This document shows, in pieces, positions 58,973 through 64,000 of a stretch of DNA of 64,000 nt (positions are counted from its first letter, which is position 1; each line of letters begins with the position of its first letter). The notes below the pieces were generated by a model, which was not told where the DNA came from, made no database searches, and was given only the letters and a program-made list of their open reading frames with translations. The position numbers and the translations under genes are program-made. The stretch is from assembly GCF_010731695.1 (NCBI RefSeq), contig NZ_AP022586.1, forward strand, positions 620,001 to 684,000, in the 5' to 3' direction. Origin of the DNA: Mycolicibacterium litorale (GTDB lineage Bacteria; Actinomycetota; Actinomycetes; Mycobacteriales; Mycobacteriaceae).

Positions 58973-60567
58973 ACCACCCAGGCGGCCGCGTCGACCGGAA
59001 GCCGGCCGGGCCGGGGCGAGCGGAGCGACGGGGAATGTTCCTGCAGGGCGGCGCTGGTGATCAGCACCTCACCGGCGGGCAGGTCCACCGGCCGCTCGCC
59101 GGCGTTGAGCACACATGTCAGCCCGCCCCCGGTGTGCACCGTCAGCACACCGCCCTCGGCGGAGAGTCCGGTCACCGGGCCCACGGCCACCGCGGTGCGT
59201 TCCCGGCGCAGCGCCAGCGCCCGCCGGAAGAAGTTCAGCGTGGAGTCGGGATCGGCCAGCTCGTGCTCGACGGTCAGCGACGACCAGTCCGCGGGCATCG
59301 GCAGCCACGTGTCCGCCGTCGTCGAGAACCCGAACGGTGGAGCGTCACCGCTCCACGGCATCGGCACCCGGCAGCCGTCGCGGCCGCGCTCGGTGTAGAG
59401 CGATCGTTCCCAGACCGGATCCTGGAGCACCTCGTCGGGCAGGTCGACGTTCGGCAGCCCCAGCTCCTCGCCGTTGTAGACGAACACCACACCGGGCAGC
59501 GCCAGCATCACCAACGCCATCGCGCGGGCGCGGGCCAGCCCGAGCGGCCCGCCGCCGTACCGGGTGACTTCCCGTTCGACGTCGTGGTTGGACAGCGTCC
59601 AGGTCGGCGTCGCGTTCTGCAGCGCGACGGCGGCGAGCGAGTTCTCGATCGCATCGCGGATCTCGTCGGCGTCGAACTCCGCGCGCACCAGCCGGAAGTT
59701 GAACCCCAGGTGCAGTTCGTCGGGCCGCAGGTAGGCGGCGAAAGCAGCGTTGTCGTACACCCAGACCTCGCCGACGGCGACCGCGTCGGGATAGTCGTCG
59801 AGCACCGCGCGGATGTTGCGGTGGATCTCGTGGACGCCTTCGTGGTTGAAACGCGGATCGCTGTCCATGTCGGCGAGCAGTCTGTTCTCGGCGATCTGCA
59901 TGTCGGGCAGGTCGGGCGGTTTGCTCATGCCGTGTGCCACGTCGATGCGGAAGCCGTCGACGCCGCGGTCCAGCCAGAACCGCAGCGTCTTCTCCAGATC
60001 CTCGAAGACCTCCGGATTCTCCCAGTTCAGGTCGGGCTGCTCCGGGTCGAACAGGTGCAGATACCACTGGCCCGGCGTGCCGTCGGGTTCGACGATCCGG
60101 GTCCATGCCGGCCCTCCGAAGATCGAGATCCAGTTGTTGGGCGGGTGCAGACCGTCCGGGCCGGTGCCGTCGCGGAAGTGGTAGCGCGCCCGCTGCTGGC
60201 TGCCCGGACCCGCGGCCAGCGCCGTACCGAACCACGGGTGCGCGGAGCTGGTGTGGTTGGGCACCAGGTCCATCGTGATGCGGATACCGCGCTCGTGGGC
60301 GGCGGCGATCAGCCGGTCCATCGCCTCGAGGCTGCCGAACAGCGGGTCGATGTCGCGTGGGTCGGCCACGTCGTATCCGTGATCCGCCATCGGCGACACG
60401 GTGACGGGGTTCAGCCACAGCGCGTCGACCCCGAGGTCGGCCAGGTAGTCCAGACCGGCGGTGACGCCGTCGAGGTCGCCGACGCCGTCGCCGTTGCTGT
60501 CGCGGAACGACCGGGGATAGACCTGGTAGAACACCGCGCGCGACCACCAGGGGCCCGGTCCTGTCAT
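58969..60567 (-). CDS. aglA: GH13 alpha-glucosidase
   Basis: 532 residues from ATG 60567 (ATG 60576 adds three). GH13 conserved regions in order: DLVPNHTSSAHPW (I), GFRIDVAHGMSKP (II, nucleophile Asp), EVWVYDN (III, acid/base Glu) and TLSNHDVEREVTRYG (IV). VFYQVYPRSFRDSNGDGVGDLDGV at the N-terminus marks the oligo-1,6-glucosidase/alpha-glucosidase subfamily. It is cytosolic with no signal peptide, acting on short glucosides from trehalose or glycogen metabolism. Corresponds to Rv2471. Confidence 0.95.
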   Translation of the reverse strand: MTGPGPWWSRAVFYQVYPRSFRDSNGDGVGDLDGVTAGLDYLADLGVDALWLNPVTVSPMADHGYDVADPRDIDPLFGSLEAMDRLIAAAHERGIRITMDLVPNHTSSAHPWFGTALAAGPGSQQRARYHFRDGTGPDGLHPPNNWISIFGGPAWTRIVEPDGTPGQWYLHLFDPEQPDLNWENPEVFEDLEKTLRFWLDRGVDGFRIDVAHGMSKPPDLPDMQIAENRLLADMDSDPRFNHEGVHEIHRNIRAVLDDYPDAVAVGEVWVYDNAAFAAYLRPDELHLGFNFRLVRAEFDADEIRDAIENSLAAVALQNATPTWTLSNHDVEREVTRYGGGPLGLARARAMALVMLALPGVVFVYNGEELGLPNVDLPDEVLQDPVWERSLYTERGRDGCRVPMPWSGDAPPFGFSTTADTWLPMPADWSSLTVEHELADPDSTLNFFRRALALRRERTAVAVGPVTGLSAEGGVLTVHTGGGLTCVLNAGERPVDLPAGEVLITSAALQEHSPSLRSPRPGRLPVDAAAWVV

Positions 60568-60600
60568 GGCGCCCATCGAACCAATTGTGGCCGCCTGCGC

Positions 60601-60996
60601 TCAGAAGGGCGAGTTGACCATCGACTGGGCGGCCATCTCGAGGTAGCTCAGCAGCTCCCTGCGGTGCTCGTCGTCGAGCGTCGCCGAATCGATCGATGCG
60701 ACCGCGGTGTGCATGCAGCGCAGCCAAGCGTCGCGCTCGATGTAGCCGATGCGGAACGGCGCGTGCCGCATCCGCAGGCGTGGATGTCCCCGCTGGTCGG
60801 AGTAGGTGCGCGGGCCGCCCCAATACTGTTCGAGGAACATGCGCAGCCGCACCTCGGCCGCGTCGAGTTCGTCCTCGGGGTACAGCGGGCGCAGGATCTC
60901 GTCCTCGCGTACCAGCTCGTAGAACCGCGCCACGATCGCGTTGAACGTCTCGTGGCCACCGACTTCGTCGTAGAACGACCGGGCTGGTTGCGTCAC
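60601..60996 (-). CDS. glbO: Group II truncated haemoglobin
   Basis: 131 residues from GTG 60996, chosen because the M. tuberculosis protein begins just before SFYDxVGG; GTG 61017 would add seven residues. The trHbO fingerprint is intact: [20 protein letters not shown] with TyrCD1, RHAPF containing the proximal His, and [17 protein letters not shown] with TrpG8. It binds O2 and scavenges NO or peroxide near the respiratory membrane in related species. Corresponds to Rv2470. Divergent from the HNH gene. Confidence 0.95.
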   Translation of the reverse strand: MTQPARSFYDEVGGHETFNAIVARFYELVREDEILRPLYPEDELDAAEVRLRMFLEQYWGGPRTYSDQRGHPRLRMRHAPFRIGYIERDAWLRCMHTAVASIDSATLDDEHRRELLSYLEMAAQSMVNSPF

Positions 60997-61137
60997 GGCT
61001 CCATTGTGGCCTGTCACCGCCCGGGCCCGTCGACTCCTGCGACGTCACCCGATGTTCACGGGACTGACCTGCGTACACGTACCGAATTGCCGTGCGGTGG
61101 CCGCCGATCCGTGGTGGACTGTCTCCTCGGAGGACGT

Positions 61138-61800
<663 letters not shown>

Positions 61801-61827
61801 TCTTGCGGTGAGATACCGTTTGGGATC

Positions 61828-62115
61828 GTGAGCACCCCCGTGATGCACTCTCTCTTCGTCCTCGTGCCGTTGGGACTGACCGCGGTCCTCGCCCTCCTGA
61901 TCTGGCGTGGCAAGGGTCCGCACCCGGCGAGCTACAAAATGTCCGAACCGTGGCGGTACTCGCCGATCCTGTGGGCGGCCGAGGAACCCTCGGGTCACCA
62001 CACGGCCACGACCGGTCGCAGCATTCAGGCCGACTCCGCCGCGGAGGGCGGCAACGTCGGCGAACACCATTCGAATCACGTGACGATCGGAGGCGGCGCA
62101 AGTGGCAAGTGGTGA
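61828..62115 (+). CDS. Small membrane protein preceding DUF5130 gene
   Basis: 95 residues from GTG 61828. One transmembrane helix (~8-26, [18 protein letters not shown]) is followed by [20 protein letters not shown] and a His-rich stretch near the end ([18 protein letters not shown]), which could bind metal. It overlaps the DUF5130 gene by 14 bases, so the two are made together. I have no function for it. Confidence 0.8.
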   Translation: MSTPVMHSLFVLVPLGLTAVLALLIWRGKGPHPASYKMSEPWRYSPILWAAEEPSGHHTATTGRSIQADSAAEGGNVGEHHSNHVTIGGGASGKW

Positions 62116-62587
62116 AGTCAAGGTCACCGGTCACCGCGCGGCGGTCGAGCGCCAGGGGCTGCCCTACGGCTGGGCGCTGACCACGAGCGGCCGCCTGTCC
62201 GGGGTGACCGAGCCCGGCACCCTGTCGGTCGACTACCCGTTCGCGACCAAGGACCTCGTCGTGCTCGACGACGCGCTCAAGTACGGCTCGCGGGCGGCCA
62301 AGGCGCGGTTCGCGGTGTACATCGGCGACCTCGGCGCCGACACCGCCGCCACCGCGCGTGAGATCCTGTCGCAGGTGCCCACGCCCAACAACGCGGTGCT
62401 GCTGGCGGTTTCGCCGGACCAGCACGCGATCGAGGTCGTCTACGGCGTCGACGTCAAGGGCCGCGGTATCGAGACCGCCGCCCCGCTGGGCGTCTCGGCG
62501 GCCGCCGCGTCGTTCCAGGAGGGCAACCTCATGGACGGGCTGATCAGCGCGATCCGCGTGCTGTCGGCGGGCGTCTCACCGCGCTAG
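62102..62587 (+). CDS. DUF5130 (TPM-like) protein
   Basis: 161 residues from GTG 62102. The fold pattern ([58 protein letters not shown]) matches DUF5130, a TPM-domain relative. Corresponds to Rv2468c. No membrane segment of its own; the neighbour upstream supplies one. Its TAG stop overlaps the stop of the reverse-strand HNH frame (CTAG, 62584-62587). Confidence 0.85.
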   Translation: MASGEVKVTGHRAAVERQGLPYGWALTTSGRLSGVTEPGTLSVDYPFATKDLVVLDDALKYGSRAAKARFAVYIGDLGADTAATAREILSQVPTPNNAVLLAVSPDQHAIEVVYGVDVKGRGIETAAPLGVSAAAASFQEGNLMDGLISAIRVLSAGVSPR

Positions 62588-63033
62588 TTTCCTTCGCGCT
62601 CTTCCCCGGCGAGCGGGGGGCTTTTCCCGGCGAGCGTGCGTGTCTGTTCCACGACACGCCGCTCGCCGGTCGGCGTTTGCGCACTCTCGCGACCCTGCAA
62701 CAGGGCGCCGCGGATCTCGACGTAGCGAGTCAGGAACCTGCGCTCGTCGAGGCGTTTGCGTCGCATCCAGCCGGTGACCTCGTCATTGCACTTGCTGGTG
62801 TTGCATGACGCACAGGCGGGCACGACGTTGTCCAGCGTGTACCGCCCGCCCCGGGATATCGCCATGACGCAGTCGCGCTGCATGGTGCCGTCGGTGGCCC
62901 CGCAGTAGGCGCATCCGTTCCAGGCCGCCTTGAGCGCCGCCCACTCGTCGACGGTGAGGTCGTTGACCACCCGCTCCATCCGCAGCTTTCGCCGGCGCGC
63001 CGCGCGTGCCCTGCGAGTTCGATTGACGGCCAT
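62584..63033 (-). CDS. Small HNH endonuclease flanked by hairpin repeats
   Basis: 149 residues from ATG 63033. A basic N-terminus ([19 protein letters not shown]) precedes a compact HNH domain with CAYCGATDG and CASCNTSK zinc pairs around [20 protein letters not shown]. The last ~30 residues ([20 protein letters not shown] and beyond) are encoded by the downstream hairpin repeat, so the native protein may once have ended earlier. In H37Rv, Rv2468c and pepN are adjacent without this gene. Related hairpins on both sides suggest a small mobile or repeat-borne unit. Confidence 0.8.
   Translation of the reverse strand: MAVNRTRRARAARRRKLRMERVVNDLTVDEWAALKAAWNGCAYCGATDGTMQRDCVMAISRGGRYTLDNVVPACASCNTSKCNDEVTGWMRRKRLDERRFLTRYVEIRGALLQGRESAQTPTGERRVVEQTRTLAGKSPPLAGEEREGN
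62627..62669. repeat. Hairpin repeat at the 3' side of the small HNH gene
   Basis: CCGGCGAGC (62627-62635) pairs perfectly with GCTCGCCGG (62661-62669), and CGTGTC (62639-62644) pairs with GACACG (62653-62658) inside it. The core GCGAGCGTGCG is shared with the hairpin at 63046. A direct copy of the left end, CCCGGCGAGCG, lies just before at ~62605. Confidence 0.75.
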
Positions 63034-63045
63034 CGCATGAGAATG

Positions 63046-63114
63046 CCCCGCGAGCGTGCGCGAACTGCTGCACACCACCCGGTGTGTCGTGTGCAGACGC
63101 GCACGCTCGCGGGG
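63046..63114. repeat. Large inverted repeat at the 5' side of the small HNH gene
   Basis: A perfect 16-base arm (63046-63061) pairs with 63099-63114. Inside, CTGCACAC (63068-63075) pairs with GTGTGCAG (63089-63096). The arm contains GCGAGCGTGCG, also present in the 62627 hairpin. It lies between the HNH start and the pepN stop and could also terminate pepN transcription. Confidence 0.85.
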
Positions 63115-63124
63115 AAGTGGGGAG

Positions 63125-64000
63125 TCAGCTGGCGTCGTAGCGGCGCGCCCGCAGTGAGCGCTCCACGCCGGCACGGCCTTCGACGACCAGCCGCCGCAGC
63201 GCAGGCGGCACGTCACCGGCGAGGAAGCGGTCCGCCGCGGCCAGGGCCTCGTCGCTGATGTCCCACGACGGGTACAGCCCGATCACCACGGTCTGCGCGA
63301 CCTCACTCGACCGGCGCTCCCACACTCCGGGGATGGCGGCGAAGTACTTCTCCGTGTACGGCGCCAGCAGCTCCTGCTGACCCGGCTGGACGATGCCCCC
63401 GACGATCGAACGCGTGGTGATGTTGGCCAGCGTGTCGTCCTCGACGACCTGTTGCCACGCGGCCGCCTTCACCTCGGGCTGCGGCCGCGCCGCGGACGCC
63501 GCCGCAGCGTGGCGCCGGCCGGCCGCGGTCGGGTCGCGCTGGGCCTCGGCGTCGATGAACGGCGTCTCGGGTCCGTCGGCGTCGATGTCACCGCTGGCGG
63601 CCAGTGCCGTGACGATGCGCCAGCGCAGGTCGGTGTCGAGGACCAGCCCCGGCAGGTTCACCTCGGCGGGCTCGTTGTCGAGCAGCGTCGCCAGTACCGC
63701 GACGTGGTTGCGCGACAGCACCGAGTTGCACAGCGCGTTGACGAACGCGAGCTGGTGGTCCGAACCCGGCGCCGACTCGCGCGCCAGGTCCAGCAGCCGG
63801 TCGGCGAACGCCGGCCAGCCGGTCTCCCGTGCCCACTGCGGATCGGCGTAGGAGTTCAGCGCGGTCTGCGCCTGCAGCAGCAGCCGCTGCGCCACCCCCA
63901 CCTCGGTCTCGGCGTGAACGCCGCTCATCACCAGCGCCACGAAATCGCGGGCCTTCAGTTCGGCTTCGCGCGTGATCTCCCACGCCGCCGACCAGGCCAG
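63125..64000 (-). CDS. pepN: Aminopeptidase N, C-terminal part (runs past window end)
   Basis: 292 codons, open to the last base of the window; the catalytic HExxH part lies beyond. The visible region is the helical ERAP1-like C-terminal domain of M1 aminopeptidases: LAWSAAWEITREAELKARDF, LRWRIVTALAASGDIDADGP, TTRSIVGGIVQPGQQELLAP, and VVIGLYPSWDISDEALAAAD before the end RSLRARRYDAS. Corresponds to Rv2467. It is the reverse-strand gene after the small HNH insertion. Confidence 0.92.
   Translation of the reverse strand: MAWSAAWEITREAELKARDFVALVMSGVHAETEVGVAQRLLLQAQTALNSYADPQWARETGWPAFADRLLDLARESAPGSDHQLAFVNALCNSVLSRNHVAVLATLLDNEPAEVNLPGLVLDTDLRWRIVTALAASGDIDADGPETPFIDAEAQRDPTAAGRRHAAAASAARPQPEVKAAAWQQVVEDDTLANITTRSIVGGIVQPGQQELLAPYTEKYFAAIPGVWERRSSEVAQTVVIGLYPSWDISDEALAAADRFLAGDVPPALRRLVVEGRAGVERSLRARRYDAS

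Noticed and set aside
58807..61134. Forward frame extending the HNH gene upstream through aglA and glbO
   Set aside because: The HNH protein has a clear ATG at 61138 with a strong ribosome-binding site; the upstream extension is antisense to two conserved genes.

Overview
The window is chromosomal DNA of a high-GC mycobacterium, most likely a rapidly growing, environmental-type species (Mycolicibacterium-like). Three things point there: a single-polypeptide type I fatty-acid synthase with its own acpS, a mycolate-pathway reductase and an L,D-transpeptidase, and, from base 5,700 on, a gene order that follows the M. tuberculosis H37Rv stretch Rv2524c to Rv2467 in inverted orientation. The match to H37Rv is from memory of gene order and families, not from an alignment.

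Layout. Bases 1-5,100 hold the tail of an Mce-associated gene pair, an LtrA-family membrane protein, a ChaB-domain protein behind a SigF-type promoter, an MFS transporter and a MerR regulator; this part is not in the H37Rv locus. Bases 5,100-18,700 hold the long fas promoter region, fas, acpS, an FNT-family channel, an M20 peptidase, bcp and small genes. Bases 18,900-24,300 hold tRNA-Lys, an LdtMt2-type transpeptidase, tRNA-His, orn, cmrA, a UMF1-type transporter and a proline-rich MmpS-like protein. Bases 24,400-26,800 are an insertion relative to H37Rv: an S9 peptidase and two tiny membrane proteins behind a second SigF-type promoter. Bases 26,760-37,700 are the leucine/branched-chain keto acid module: a BkaR-type TetR repressor facing two operator palindromes, then accD1, accA1, fadE19, a MaoC hydratase, a CitE-like lyase, bkdABC and an enoyl-CoA hydratase. 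The fadD35-scoA-scoB genes that lie here in H37Rv are absent.

Bases 37,700-42,900 are accessory: a four-gene reverse-strand run (PPOX protein, flavin reductase, RibD-like reductase, methyltransferase) diverging from a tandem universal stress protein, with two DosR-box-like palindromes between them, then an orphan PE-PPE-domain hydrolase with an acidic tail and tRNA-Arg. Bases 43,000-48,630 form a glycerolipid operon (WS/DGAT-like, HAD-PlsC, PlsB2). After that come a CopD-CtaG fusion, an SSB paralogue, ettA, the giant NAD-glutamate dehydrogenase, a thioesterase and partner, alpha-glucosidase, glbO, an HNH protein, a DUF5130 pair, a second HNH gene flanked by related hairpins, and the end of pepN.

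The genes are packed tightly. Same-strand neighbours repeatedly overlap by ATGA or GTGA. Five convergent pairs overlap by exactly four bases at a shared TTAG or CTAG. No CRISPR array, prophage or insertion sequence was recognised.
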